41,468 nt of DNA from Pseudomonadota bacterium (GTDB lineage: Bacteria; Pseudomonadota; Gammaproteobacteria; Burkholderiales; JABEVD01). Made by a program: the position numbers and the translations under genes. Positions 27,877 through 36,155 of the stretch are shown here, piece by piece. The stretch's first letter is position 1; each line of letters begins with the position of its first letter. The DNA is taken from assembly GCA_021835845.1 (NCBI GenBank), contig JAKBJU010000019.1, positions 1-41,468 on the forward strand, written 5' to 3'. The notes below the pieces were generated by a model, which was not told the origin of the DNA, ran no database searches, and worked only from the letters and a program-made list of their open reading frames with translations.

Positions 27877-29267
27877 TGAAGAATCCTGTTTGGATAATTG
27901 ACGACGATCCGTCGATACGCTGGGTTTTCGAGAAAGCCCTGACCCGGGAAGGCATCGATTTCAGAATATTCTCTTCGGCAAGGGAAGCGCTTGACGCCTC
28001 CCTGACCCAGAAGCCGCAGGTTGTGGTGAGCGACATACAGATGCCCGGCGGGTCCGGCCTCGATTTGCTGCAGGCGCTCAAGCTCAGAAATCCGGAACTT
28101 CCAGTCATCATCATGACCGCCTATTCGGATCTGGATAGTGCCGTGTCCGCATTTCAGGGCGGCGCTTTCGAGTATTTGCCCAAACCCTTCGACGTGGATC
28201 TCACAATCCAGCTGATACGCCGCGCACTCGAAGAGAGCACCAAGGAGATCAGCTCGCCGGAAGAGAGCTTCAGCACGCCCGAGATTCTCGGCAAGGCGGC
28301 TGCCATGCAAGGGATATTCCGTGCCATAGGTCGGCTTTCTCAGTCCCATGCCACTGTCCTGATCACGGGAGAGTCGGGAACCGGAAAAGAGCTCGTTGCC
28401 CATGCGCTGCACAGGCACAGTCCCAGGGCGGGCAAGCCTTTCGTTGCGATCAATACTGCTGCGATCCCGAAGGATCTGCTTGAATCCGAACTGTTCGGTC
28501 ATGAAAGGGGGGCATTCACCGGGGCGCAGGCGATGCGGCGCGGCAGGTTCGAGCAGGCAGAAGGCGGCACGCTCTTCCTGGACGAGATAGGAGACATGCC
28601 GCCAGATCTTCAGACGAGGCTGTTGCGCGTGCTTTCGGACGGGCACTTCTACCGCGTCGGCGGACATCAGCCCATCAAGGCCAACATCAGGGTCATTGCA
28701 GCGACCCACCAGGATCTGGAGAACCGGGTGAAACAGGGGCTCTTCAGGGAGGACCTCTTTCACAGGCTGAACGTCATCCGGTTGAAGCTTCCTCCCCTGA
28801 GGGAGCGGCGCGAAGACATCGAGCTGCTGACCAAGTTCTTCCTGCAGAAGAGCGCAAAGGAACTCGGTGTCGAGCCAAAGAAGGTTTCCGATGTCGCCGT
28901 AAGCTATATCAGCTCGCTGGATTTTCCGGGCAATGTGAGGCAGCTCGAAAATCTTTGCCACTGGCTCACGGTCATGGCTCCAGGGCAGAACATCGGGGTC
29001 GACGACCTGCCCCAGGAATTGAGGAGCGACACTCCTGCATCCGGTCCGGAAAGCTGGGTCGATGCGCTTTCGAACGAGGCGGATTTCTGGATAGGCAGGG
29101 GGGAGACTGCGATCATGGAAAGGCTGGTGCCGCTTTTCGAGAAGACCCTGATTCTCAGGGCATTGCGCCACACCGGTGGACGCAGGATCGAAGCTGCGAC
29201 GCTCCTCGGTCTAGGCCGCAACACCCTGACGAGGAAAATACAGGAACTCGGACTGGAAGAAGCCTAG
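27876..29267 (+). CDS. glnG: Nitrogen-regulation response regulator NtrC
   Basis: NtrC is the phosphorylation-activated AAA+ activator of sigma-54 polymerase, controlling glnA and nitrogen-scavenging genes. The 463 residues comprise a receiver (about 1–120, Asp53 in VVSDIQMPG, Lys103), an AAA+ domain (about 140–375) with Walker A GESGTGKE at 165–172, the sigma-54 contact loop GAFTGA at 212–217 and GGTLFLDEIGDMP, and a Fis-type helix-turn-helix at the C-terminus (IEAATLLGLGRNTLTRKI). The start at 27876 overlaps the ntrB stop; an upstream in-frame ATG at 27813 lies within ntrB and is unlikely. All functional residues look intact. Confidence 0.97.
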   Translation: MKNPVWIIDDDPSIRWVFEKALTREGIDFRIFSSAREALDASLTQKPQVVVSDIQMPGGSGLDLLQALKLRNPELPVIIMTAYSDLDSAVSAFQGGAFEYLPKPFDVDLTIQLIRRALEESTKEISSPEESFSTPEILGKAAAMQGIFRAIGRLSQSHATVLITGESGTGKELVAHALHRHSPRAGKPFVAINTAAIPKDLLESELFGHERGAFTGAQAMRRGRFEQAEGGTLFLDEIGDMPPDLQTRLLRVLSDGHFYRVGGHQPIKANIRVIAATHQDLENRVKQGLFREDLFHRLNVIRLKLPPLRERREDIELLTKFFLQKSAKELGVEPKKVSDVAVSYISSLDFPGNVRQLENLCHWLTVMAPGQNIGVDDLPQELRSDTPASGPESWVDALSNEADFWIGRGETAIMERLVPLFEKTLILRALRHTGGRRIEAATLLGLGRNTLTRKIQELGLEEA

Positions 29268-29283
29268 GGCCTGAACAGGCCCT
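29266..29283. terminator. Symmetric hairpin between convergent ntrC and HDOD genes
   Basis: AGGGCCTG-AA-CAGGCCCT is an 8 bp perfect stem that starts within the ntrC stop codon and ends two bases before the HDOD stop. Without a T run on either side it may act as a weak bidirectional terminator. Confidence 0.5.
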
Positions 29284-29285
29284 GG

Positions 29286-30179
29286 CTACTCCACCGGCCA
29301 GTCGCCGGGAAGCAGGGGAAACCAGGCTGCCGCTGGGCGATGGTTGTACCAGCGCCATTCCCTCGCGGCGAAAAGGGTGTTGCTGTTGATGTTTTGCATG
29401 ACGTCGTTTTCCCCGATGGTCAGGAATGCGTTGATCGCGGCATAATCGTCGGGAAGGGCGGCGTTGTGCCAGCCTTTTGCGGAATGCCGCGCCAGGGATG
29501 TCGCGATGTTGACGTTGATTACCCGCTGCAGATTCGCATGCTCAGTATCCATGAGGGAGCGCAACAGGGCAGGAAGTTTCCACATGGCGGCGAGAAGCAG
29601 CTGCAGCTTCATGAGATCGAAGCCGAGAACCGCTTGCTGCGTGTCGTGACTTCTCAGGGTGGAATCGCGCATCATCCTGCGCCTGATCTCGATCATCTCA
29701 TTGGGTGAATAGCACCAGAACAGTATTTCGGCCATGTCGTGAAGCAATGCCGAGATGGTTACCTCGTCGGACTCCAGATCAAGCCGCAGGATCGCCCAGT
29801 CCTGGGCATAAAGCGCGGCATGGCGGCTTCGGCTCATTACGGAAAGCAGGCCGGAGAGGGCTTCGGGTTTGTCGGCGAGAAGATCCTCGATGGCGTGAAG
29901 GCTGGAAAAATGCTCGAAGAATGCGCCTGTTCCCATCATCATCAGGGCATGCGAGATCGTCGTGATTTCCGCATTTTGGGTTTTTTTCCGAGATTCGATG
30001 AAGCGGAGCACCTTGATGGTCATCATCGGATCGTGCAGGATCATCGAAGAAATGTCCTTGGCCGTGATGTTGTCTTCGTTTTCCCGCATGCGTTCGATTT
30101 CCTGCGCCGTTCTTCTCAGAACGGGCAGATCGATCTGGGTCAGGCGGACAACCCATTCATTGATGTTTTTGTGCAGCAT
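29286..30179 (-). CDS. HDOD-domain signalling protein
   Basis: This 297-residue soluble protein has a HDOD domain, a degenerate relative of HD phosphohydrolases found in bacterial signalling. It spans about 15–225, with LPVLRRTAQEIERM, ISSMILHDPMMTIKVLRFI, ISHALMMMGTGAFF and ALLHDMAEILFW. The classic metal-binding HD pair is only partly kept (LLHDMAE), as usual for HDOD. The start at 30179 has GGAGGAG close upstream; a longer in-frame start at 30284 would overlap xth. It follows xth by 16 bases on the same strand, so co-transcription is likely. Members are linked to motility, stress or cyclic-di-GMP signalling, but nothing here identifies the process. Confidence 0.88.
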   Translation of the reverse strand: MLHKNINEWVVRLTQIDLPVLRRTAQEIERMRENEDNITAKDISSMILHDPMMTIKVLRFIESRKKTQNAEITTISHALMMMGTGAFFEHFSSLHAIEDLLADKPEALSGLLSVMSRSRHAALYAQDWAILRLDLESDEVTISALLHDMAEILFWCYSPNEMIEIRRRMMRDSTLRSHDTQQAVLGFDLMKLQLLLAAMWKLPALLRSLMDTEHANLQRVINVNIATSLARHSAKGWHNAALPDDYAAINAFLTIGENDVMQNINSNTLFAAREWRWYNHRPAAAWFPLLPGDWPVE

Positions 30180-30196
30180 GTCTCCTCCCAGGAGGG

Positions 30197-30964
30197 TCAG
30201 ACTTCTACTTCTGCCATCACCGGAGCATGATCGGACGGTCGCTCCATCTTTCTCGGAAAAATATCTACCTTGCAGGTGGTGCACTTTGTCGCGAGCGCAT
30301 CGCTCAGGAGGATATGGTCTATCCTCAGGCCCATATTACGGCGAAATGCGTTCATCCTGTAGTCCCACCAGGTAAAGGCCTTGTCAGGCTGGTCGAAAAG
30401 CCTGAAGCTGTCCTTGAATCCGAGCCCCAGGACTTCATTGAATGCGCGGCGCTCTTCCGGGGTGACCAGCACGCTGCCTTCCCAGGCCTTCGGGTCGTGG
30501 ACATCCCTATCTTCGGGGGCGATATTGTAGTCCCCGAGAACGGCCATTGCCGGATACCGCGCGAGCTCCGTCTTGAGCCAACCGCGGAAGGCATCGAGCC
30601 ACCTGAGCTTGTAGGGATACTTTTCCGAAGCGGGGGATTCCCCATTGGGGACGTAGGCGCAGACCACCCTGGCCCCGTTCACTGTTGCGGAAAGCACGCG
30701 CTTTTGCTCGTCCTCGAAACCGGGAATCCCATCCGTCCGGTCCGCAAGGGGAAACCGGCTCAGGATGGCGACGCCGTTGTAGGTCTTCTGTCCGCTGTAG
30801 ATCGCTTCATATCCCGCAGATCTGACCTCCTCAAGCGGAAATTTGTCGTCGGTGAGCTTGGTTTCCTGCAGGCAGAGCACGTCGGGTTCGGCAGCTTTCA
30901 GCCATTCGAGCACATGAGGGAGTCTCACCTTCAGCGAATTGACGTTCCATGTGGCAAGCTTCAC
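30197..30964 (-). CDS. xth: Exodeoxyribonuclease III-type AP endonuclease
   Basis: This 255-residue Mg-dependent DNA-repair enzyme cleaves at abasic sites and trims 3' ends. Visible motifs are [14 protein letters not shown] at the start, [13 protein letters not shown] with the metal-binding Glu, YNGVAILSR, the [15 protein letters not shown] loop with catalytic Asp and Asn, and the closing [11 protein letters not shown] with the active-site Asp-His. The start is taken as GTG 30964 because it overlaps the upstream stop as GTGA and begins exactly at the family N-terminus; an ATG at 31009 would add an unrelated tail. The gene is the last but one of the pyr-linked minus-strand run, a spot that suggests convenience of transcription rather than a shared pathway. 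Confidence 0.94.
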   Translation of the reverse strand: MKLATWNVNSLKVRLPHVLEWLKAAEPDVLCLQETKLTDDKFPLEEVRSAGYEAIYSGQKTYNGVAILSRFPLADRTDGIPGFEDEQKRVLSATVNGARVVCAYVPNGESPASEKYPYKLRWLDAFRGWLKTELARYPAMAVLGDYNIAPEDRDVHDPKAWEGSVLVTPEERRAFNEVLGLGFKDSFRLFDQPDKAFTWWDYRMNAFRRNMGLRIDHILLSDALATKCTTCKVDIFPRKMERPSDHAPVMAEVEV

Positions 30965-32244
30965 GAAGGGTTTGCCTTGTATACGATGCGCCCGCCGACC
31001 AAAGTGCACTTCACCCTTCCCTTCATTTCCAATCCGAGAAAGGGCGTATTCTTTCCCTGGCTCTTGAGCGACCTGGGCTCGATTTTCCAGTAGGCATCAG
31101 CAGCGAAAATGCACAAGTCGGCGGCCGCTCCCGGCGACAGCGCTCCGCTTTCGATGCCGAGAACCTCTGCGGGCCGGGAGGTGATCCGCGAGAGCGCATC
31201 GACGAGCGGCACCTTCGATTCTTCGGCCCATTTCAGCACCAGAGGAAGCAGCAGTTCGAGTCCGGTCGCTCCCGCTTCCGCTTCGGCGAAGGGAAGCAAT
31301 TTCGCGTCGTCGTCGACGGGAGTGTGATCCGAACAAACCGCGTCGATAGTCCCATCCTTCAGTCCGCGCTTCAAGGCGTCCCGGTCCCTGATGCTCCGGA
31401 GCGGCGGGATCAGATGGCAGTTCGAATCGAAGAAGCCGATATCGATTTCCGAGAGATGGATGTGGTTTGCGGAAACGTCGCAGGTCACGGGAAGCCCCTG
31501 CTTCTTGGCCTGCCGGATCATCTCCACCCCTTCCGCACTGGAAATGCGGCAGATATGGACTCTTGCGCCGGTTTCTTCCGCGAGACGGAGAATTTTAGAC
31601 AGCGCAATGGTTTCGGCACAGGTCGGGATTCCGGGAAGGCCCAGGCGGGTGGCAACTTCCCCTTCATGGGCAACGCCTATCCTGGACAGACTCGCATCCT
31701 GGGCTCTGAGCCAGACGGGAAGGTTGAAGGTTGCGGCGTATTGCATTGCGCGCATCATCACCAGGGCATTGTCGAGCGGCTTCTCGGCATGGCTGAATGC
31801 CACGCAGCCTGCGTCGCTCAATTCGGCCATTTCGGTGAGATTCTCGCCGAGCAGCCCTTGGGTCAATGCGCCCACCGGGAAGACATGGGCCTGGTTCAGG
31901 TTCATCGCCCGATATTTCAGCATTTCGACCAGTCCCGGTTCGTCGAGCGGCGGGTCGGTGTCCGGGGGGCAGGCAAGGGAGGTGATTCCGCCGGCGATGG
32001 CGGCTTCCATTTCGGATTCGAGGGTCGCCCGGTATTCATAGCCAGGCTCCCGCAGTCTCGCAGAGAGGTCGACCAGCCCCGGGCAGACGATGAGTCCGCT
32101 CGCGTCGATTTCATGGCTGGCGGTGAAGTTCTGCGGGGGCGCTCCTATGGCGGCCACTTTACCTGCAGCGACAAAAATATCGGCCTTTCTGTCGAGATGG
32201 GTTTTCGGGTCGATAAGGCGTCCGTTTTTGATATGGATCTTCAT
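30961..32244 (-). CDS. pyrC': Dihydroorotase-like protein lacking metal ligands (pseudo-DHOase)
   Basis: This 427-residue amidohydrolase-fold protein is of the class I dihydroorotase type. The signature that normally reads DxHxH before LREPG is here D59-L-S61-A-R63-LREPG, so both His metal ligands are lost. The later His ligands are also replaced: Arg180 in WLRAQD and Arg233 in HICRIS. Only the Asp306 region (CSDHTPV) is kept. It therefore cannot hold the usual zinc centre and should not hydrolyse dihydroorotate. Such inactive homologues, next to pyrB as in Pseudomonas, act as structural partners for aspartate transcarbamoylase. It begins two bases after pyrB ends, which fits that role. An active dihydroorotase should be encoded elsewhere. 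Confidence 0.93.
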   Translation of the reverse strand: MKIHIKNGRLIDPKTHLDRKADIFVAAGKVAAIGAPPQNFTASHEIDASGLIVCPGLVDLSARLREPGYEYRATLESEMEAAIAGGITSLACPPDTDPPLDEPGLVEMLKYRAMNLNQAHVFPVGALTQGLLGENLTEMAELSDAGCVAFSHAEKPLDNALVMMRAMQYAATFNLPVWLRAQDASLSRIGVAHEGEVATRLGLPGIPTCAETIALSKILRLAEETGARVHICRISSAEGVEMIRQAKKQGLPVTCDVSANHIHLSEIDIGFFDSNCHLIPPLRSIRDRDALKRGLKDGTIDAVCSDHTPVDDDAKLLPFAEAEAGATGLELLLPLVLKWAEESKVPLVDALSRITSRPAEVLGIESGALSPGAAADLCIFAADAYWKIEPRSLKSQGKNTPFLGLEMKGRVKCTLVGGRIVYKANPS

Positions 32245-32246
32245 GT

Positions 32247-33191
32247 TCAGCTTCCGGCAAGAATGCTCATGACGGCCATGCGCACGGCGATGCCGAAGGT
32301 CACCTGCGGGAGGATGACCGACTGCGGACCGTCGGCCACGGCGGAATCGATTTCTATCCCCCGGTTCATCGGACCGGGGTGCATGACGATTGCATCGGGC
32401 TTGGCGAGCGCCAGCTTCTCCGGGGTCAGGCCGTAGTATTTGAAATACTCTTGGGCACTCGGCAGCAGTGCGCCCTGCATTCGTTCGTTCTGCAGCCGCA
32501 GCATGAGGAGGACATCCACGTCTTTCAGCCCTTTCGACATGTCGTGATAGGAATGCACGCCGAGATGCTCGACTCCCTTGGGAAGCAGCGTCTTGGGCGC
32601 GATCACCCTGACCTCGGGAACGCCCAGGGTGGTGAGCGCATGGATTTGGGAGCGCGCCACCCGGGAATGCATGATATCCCCGATGATTGCCACCCTGAGC
32701 TCGTGGAAATCGCGCTTGAAATGCCTGATCGTGTACATGTCGAGCAGGGCCTGGGTGGGATGGGCATGGCGCCCGTCGCCGGCGTTGATCACGTGGATTT
32801 CCGGGGCGACGTGATTCGCGATCAGGTGGGCGGCGCCGCTCTGCGCATGCCTGACGATGAACATGTCGGCATGCATCGCCGAAAGATTGTTGACGGTGTC
32901 GAGCAAGGTTTCCCCCTTGCTCTGGGAGGAAGCGCTGATGTTGAGATTGATCACGTCGGCTGAAAGTCGCTTGGCCGCGATTTCGAAAGTGGTGCGGGTC
33001 CTGGTGCTGGGCTCGAAGAAAAGGTTGAATATCGCCTTCCCTCGCAGGAGCGGCACCTTCTTGACTTCCCTTTCTGTCACGCTGACGAAGGATTCGGCCG
33101 TGTCCAGGATATGATGGAGCATCGCTGCGGACAACCCTTCTATGGTCAGCAGATGCTGCAATTCCCCGTTCTTGTTGATTTGTCCTTGCAT
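32247..33191 (-). CDS. pyrB: Aspartate carbamoyltransferase catalytic chain
   Basis: PyrB makes carbamoyl-aspartate from carbamoyl phosphate and aspartate, the second step of pyrimidine synthesis. The 314-residue protein shows the carbamoyl-phosphate site [12 protein letters not shown] (about 60–71), [18 protein letters not shown] (about 134–151), [12 protein letters not shown], and [11 protein letters not shown] near the C-terminus. No regulatory pyrI gene is nearby; instead the inactive dihydroorotase homologue follows immediately, pointing to the Pseudomonas-type complex. ATG 33191 is used because it is one base from the pyrR stop; an upstream in-frame GTG or ATG would extend into pyrR. 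Confidence 0.97.
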   Translation of the reverse strand: MQGQINKNGELQHLLTIEGLSAAMLHHILDTAESFVSVTEREVKKVPLLRGKAIFNLFFEPSTRTRTTFEIAAKRLSADVINLNISASSQSKGETLLDTVNNLSAMHADMFIVRHAQSGAAHLIANHVAPEIHVINAGDGRHAHPTQALLDMYTIRHFKRDFHELRVAIIGDIMHSRVARSQIHALTTLGVPEVRVIAPKTLLPKGVEHLGVHSYHDMSKGLKDVDVLLMLRLQNERMQGALLPSAQEYFKYYGLTPEKLALAKPDAIVMHPGPMNRGIEIDSAVADGPQSVILPQVTFGIAVRMAVMSILAGS

Positions 33192-33192
33192 T

Positions 33193-33690
33193 TCAGTTTC
33201 CAGGTCTGAGTCTGAGTTCAAGCCCGCCCGCATCGGTCCTCAGCAGGTCGATCATCCTGTTTTCGTCCAGATCCAGCCTGATGCCGGTGAACCGGGCTTC
33301 GATGGGCAGTTCGCGCCCGCCTCTGTCGACGAGGACGGCAAGCCTGATCCTGGCTGGCCTGCCGTAATCGAAAATCTCGTTGATCGCCGCTCTCACCGTG
33401 CGCCCGGTGTATAGCACATCGTCGACGAGCAGGATGTCGGCTCCGTCGACGTCGAAAGGGATGTCGGAAGGCTTTACTTCGGGGTGCAGGCCAATGCGCT
33501 CGAAATCGTCCCGGTAGAAGGAAATGTCGAGCATGCCGAGCGGCGTGGAAAGGCCCAGCATTCGATGCAATTCTTCGGCGAGCCATGCGCCGCCGGTATG
33601 GATGCCGACCAGGACGGCGTCAGCGCTCAGGTCGATCCGGATGTCTTTCGCCAGTTTCTCCAGAACGTCACGGGTCTGGGGTAGTTCCAT
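33193..33690 (-). CDS. pyrR: PyrR bifunctional regulator / uracil phosphoribosyltransferase
   Basis: This 165-residue phosphoribosyltransferase has the PRPP motif [17 protein letters not shown] (about 92–108), the [17 protein letters not shown] loop and the family ending [15 protein letters not shown]. In Gram-positive bacteria PyrR binds pyr leader RNA; in proteobacteria the homologue sits in the pyr operon and its regulatory role is less clear. I saw no attenuator-like structure, as the upstream gene overlaps: 23 bases of pyrR lie within ruvX. The stop is one base from pyrB. Together this indicates one transcript algH-ruvX-pyrR-pyrB-pyrC'-xth. Confidence 0.94.
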   Translation of the reverse strand: MELPQTRDVLEKLAKDIRIDLSADAVLVGIHTGGAWLAEELHRMLGLSTPLGMLDISFYRDDFERIGLHPEVKPSDIPFDVDGADILLVDDVLYTGRTVRAAINEIFDYGRPARIRLAVLVDRGGRELPIEARFTGIRLDLDENRMIDLLRTDAGGLELRLRPGN

Positions 33691-34102
33691 TTTTCTTCTC
33701 CTCCAGATACGCCTGCAGCAGACATTGCGCAGCGACCTGGTCGATATGGGCCTTCTGTGCCTTCCCGGAAATGCCGGCCTCCCGCAATGCTTCTTCTGCA
33801 GCGAAAGAGCTCAGGCGCTCGTCCACGAATTCGACGGGCAGCCTGTATCGCGCTTCCAGCCGTCTGCCGAAAAGCTTGGAAAGCCGTGTCAGTTCATGTT
33901 CGGCGCCGCTCATCGACAGTGGCAATCCTACCACGAGCAGGGAAGGTTGCCACTCCCTGATCAAAACATCGATCGCTTCGAAGCATTCTGACTTTTTTTC
34001 CCAAAAGATGGTCAAAAGGGGGTGGGCGATTCCGGTCTCCTGGCTGCCGAGGGCTACGCCGATTCGCCTGGTCCCGAAATCGAAGGCCAGCATCTCACCC
34101 AT
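33668..34102 (-). CDS. ruvX: RuvX/YqgF putative Holliday-junction resolvase / pre-16S rRNA nuclease
   Basis: This 144-residue RNase H-fold protein is thought to process the 5' end of 16S rRNA and was earlier annotated as a Holliday-junction resolvase. The family motifs are MLAFDFGTRRIGVALG at the start, VVGLPLSMSG, VDERLSS with its acidic pair, and HIDQVAAQCLLQAYL near the end. The start at 34102 overlaps algH by eight bases; ATG 34093, one base after the algH stop, is equally plausible and would give 141 residues. The gene overlaps pyrR by 23 bases at the other end. The algH-ruvX pairing is widespread in proteobacteria. Confidence 0.94.
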   Translation of the reverse strand: MGEMLAFDFGTRRIGVALGSQETGIAHPLLTIFWEKKSECFEAIDVLIREWQPSLLVVGLPLSMSGAEHELTRLSKLFGRRLEARYRLPVEFVDERLSSFAAEEALREAGISGKAQKAHIDQVAAQCLLQAYLEEKKNGTTPDP

Positions 34103-34658
34103 GACCCGCCGATTCACTGAGATTCGCCCAGTCTATGCCCATCATCCTGAGTGCGGCGGGGAGACGCTCTTCGGCCGCAGTTTCGAAAAGGATTTCCTTC
34201 GAGGATTTCGCGCTCAGCCAGGCATTCTGGCTCAGTTCGTGCTCCAGCTGCCCCGGCGCCCATCCCGCATAGCCCAGGGCAACCAGAACATGTCGGGGTC
34301 CCAAGCCTTGCCCCAGGGACTGAAGAATGTCCCGGGAAGTGGTGAGCCCCACGCTTTCGGTGACGGCAATTGTCGACTGCCATTGCCCGACCGGCTGGTG
34401 CAGAACGAATCCCCTTTCCATTTCGACAGGCCCGCCGAAATAGACCGGAACCTTCTCGAATTCTTCGTTCCTGGATTCTATGCCGAGCTCGCCCAGCATG
34501 GAGGCAAGGTTCATCGCGATCGGGCGGTTGACCACCAGCCCCAGCGCCCCCTGATCATGGTGTTCGCAAATATACATCAGGCATTTGGAGAATACCGGAT
34601 CCATCATGCCGGGCATGGCTATCAGGAAATGGTCTGTAAGATCGAAAGCGCTCATCAC
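34095..34658 (-). CDS. algH: YqgE/AlgH family protein (DUF179)
   Basis: This 187-residue soluble protein belongs to the YqgE/AlgH family, named for an alginate regulator of Pseudomonas; its biochemical role is not settled. It has the family start LTDHFLIAMPGMMDPVFSKCL, the YICEHHDQGALGLVVNRP segment, VYFGGPVEMERGFVLH, and ALGYAGWAPGQLEHEL with WL. Length is typical. The first of two Met codons is used (34658); the second is one codon later. The gene heads the run that continues with ruvX and the pyr genes, and lies 39 bp from trkH on the same strand. Confidence 0.94.
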   Translation of the reverse strand: MMSAFDLTDHFLIAMPGMMDPVFSKCLMYICEHHDQGALGLVVNRPIAMNLASMLGELGIESRNEEFEKVPVYFGGPVEMERGFVLHQPVGQWQSTIAVTESVGLTTSRDILQSLGQGLGPRHVLVALGYAGWAPGQLEHELSQNAWLSAKSSKEILFETAAEERLPAALRMMGIDWANLSESAGHG

Positions 34659-34697
34659 GTTCCATTGTAGTCATCTGGCTGCAACTTCACAATTGCG

Positions 34698-36155
34698 CTA
34701 TTTCCGCCAGAAGGCCGGGGTGAAGATGATCAGGATGGAAAAGATTTCCAGGCGGCCGAGCAGCATGGCCAGAATACAGACCCAGGCCTGAAAGCTGTTC
34801 AGGCTGCCGTAGGTCGTGGCTGGGCCGACCTGGCCCAGCCCTGGTCCGACATTGTTGATGCAGGCGATGATCGCACTGAAGGAGGAAACGAAATCGAGCC
34901 CGCTCCCTACGAGCATGAAGATCAGCACGAGGATGCTCATGAAATAGAGGAAAATGAATCCGAGGACGGAATAGACGACATTGTTCTGGACGACCTGGCC
35001 GTTGATTTTGAGCGGATTGACAATGGCGGGATGAAGAAGGCGCAGCATTTCACGCTGGCTCTGTTTCACCAGGACGAGGGTTCTTATCATCTTGATCCCG
35101 CCTCCTGTCGAACCGGAACTGACGGAAATGCAGCCCAGGAAAAGCATCCAGAGCGGAGCGAGAATCGGCCAGGCATCATAATTGGCGCTGGTCAAACCGC
35201 AATCCGTCGCGATGGAAACCAGATTGAAGGATGCATGCCGCAGTGCCGTCCAGAAATTATCGTATGTTCCCATGTGCCAGAGGAAGAAGGCGATGGCGAC
35301 AACGCTTCCCGAAACCAGCTTGACGAAGGCCACAGCTTCCCGGTCTGCCCTGTAGAACTTAAGGCTTTTGCCTCGCAGCGCGAGAAAATGGGTCGCGAAA
35401 TTCATGCCTGCGACCAGCATGAAGAAGGTCAGGACGATTTCTATGGCGGGAGAATGGAAATATCCAACGCTCGCATCGTGGGTGGAGAATCCGCCCAGGC
35501 TCATCGCGGAAAAGGCATGGCAGATCGCATCGAATCCGCTCATTCCGGCAAGTTTCAATGCGATGATGCAGGCCAGGGTAATAACGAAATACACGAGCCA
35601 GAGGTTTTTCGCAGTTTCGATGATGCGCGGGGCGAGTCTGCTGTCTTTCATCGGGCCGGGTGTTTCGGCCCTGGAGAGTTGCATGCCGCCCACCCCCAGG
35701 AGGGGCAGAATGGCCACGGCGAGGACGATAATGCCCATTCCTCCGATCCAGCTGAGTTCATGGCGCCAAAGATTGATCGACTGCGGCAAGCTGTCGAGTC
35801 CGGAAAGCACCGTGGCGCCGGTCGTAGTCAGTCCGGACATGCATTCGAAGAAGGCGCGGGTGAAGGTGATGCCGTCGAGCGACTCCAGCAGGGGAAGCGT
35901 GGAGAAGGCCGCAACGCCAAGCCAGGTCGATGCCACCATCAGGAATCCGTCCCTGGGTTTCATTTCCCGCTTGAAATCCCGGGTTCCCAGCCAGAGCAGC
36001 GCGCCAAATCCCAGGGTGAGGATCAGCGATCGAACAAAGCCCGCGAGCTGTCCATCCTGGTAAACGAGCGAGGTCAGTATTGGCAGGAGATAGGCCAAGC
36101 TGAATGCCATCAGGACCTTTCCGAGGACGTGGGCCACCGACAGTATCCTGTGCAT
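34698..36155 (-). CDS. trkH: Trk-type potassium channel subunit TrkH
   Basis: This 485-residue inner-membrane potassium-uptake protein has many hydrophobic helices and the four pore-loop repeats of the Trk/Ktr family; clear pieces include FECMSGLTTTGATVLSGLDS, FSAMSLGGFSTHDAS, SIATDCGLTSANYD and IACINNVGPGLGQVGP, each with the filter Gly. SSGSTGGGIKMIRTL is the conserved intracellular loop. The ATG at 36155 shares one base with the trkA stop, so the regulatory subunit TrkA and the channel are made together. ATP and NAD(H) control of uptake would come through TrkA. Confidence 0.96.
   Translation of the reverse strand: MHRILSVAHVLGKVLMAFSLAYLLPILTSLVYQDGQLAGFVRSLILTLGFGALLWLGTRDFKREMKPRDGFLMVASTWLGVAAFSTLPLLESLDGITFTRAFFECMSGLTTTGATVLSGLDSLPQSINLWRHELSWIGGMGIIVLAVAILPLLGVGGMQLSRAETPGPMKDSRLAPRIIETAKNLWLVYFVITLACIIALKLAGMSGFDAICHAFSAMSLGGFSTHDASVGYFHSPAIEIVLTFFMLVAGMNFATHFLALRGKSLKFYRADREAVAFVKLVSGSVVAIAFFLWHMGTYDNFWTALRHASFNLVSIATDCGLTSANYDAWPILAPLWMLFLGCISVSSGSTGGGIKMIRTLVLVKQSQREMLRLLHPAIVNPLKINGQVVQNNVVYSVLGFIFLYFMSILVLIFMLVGSGLDFVSSFSAIIACINNVGPGLGQVGPATTYGSLNSFQAWVCILAMLLGRLEIFSILIIFTPAFWRK

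Noticed and set aside
30949-32436. A plus-strand frame of 495 codons opposite the pseudo-dihydroorotase gene
   Set aside because: It is antisense to a recognisable amidohydrolase-fold protein and has no motif of its own.
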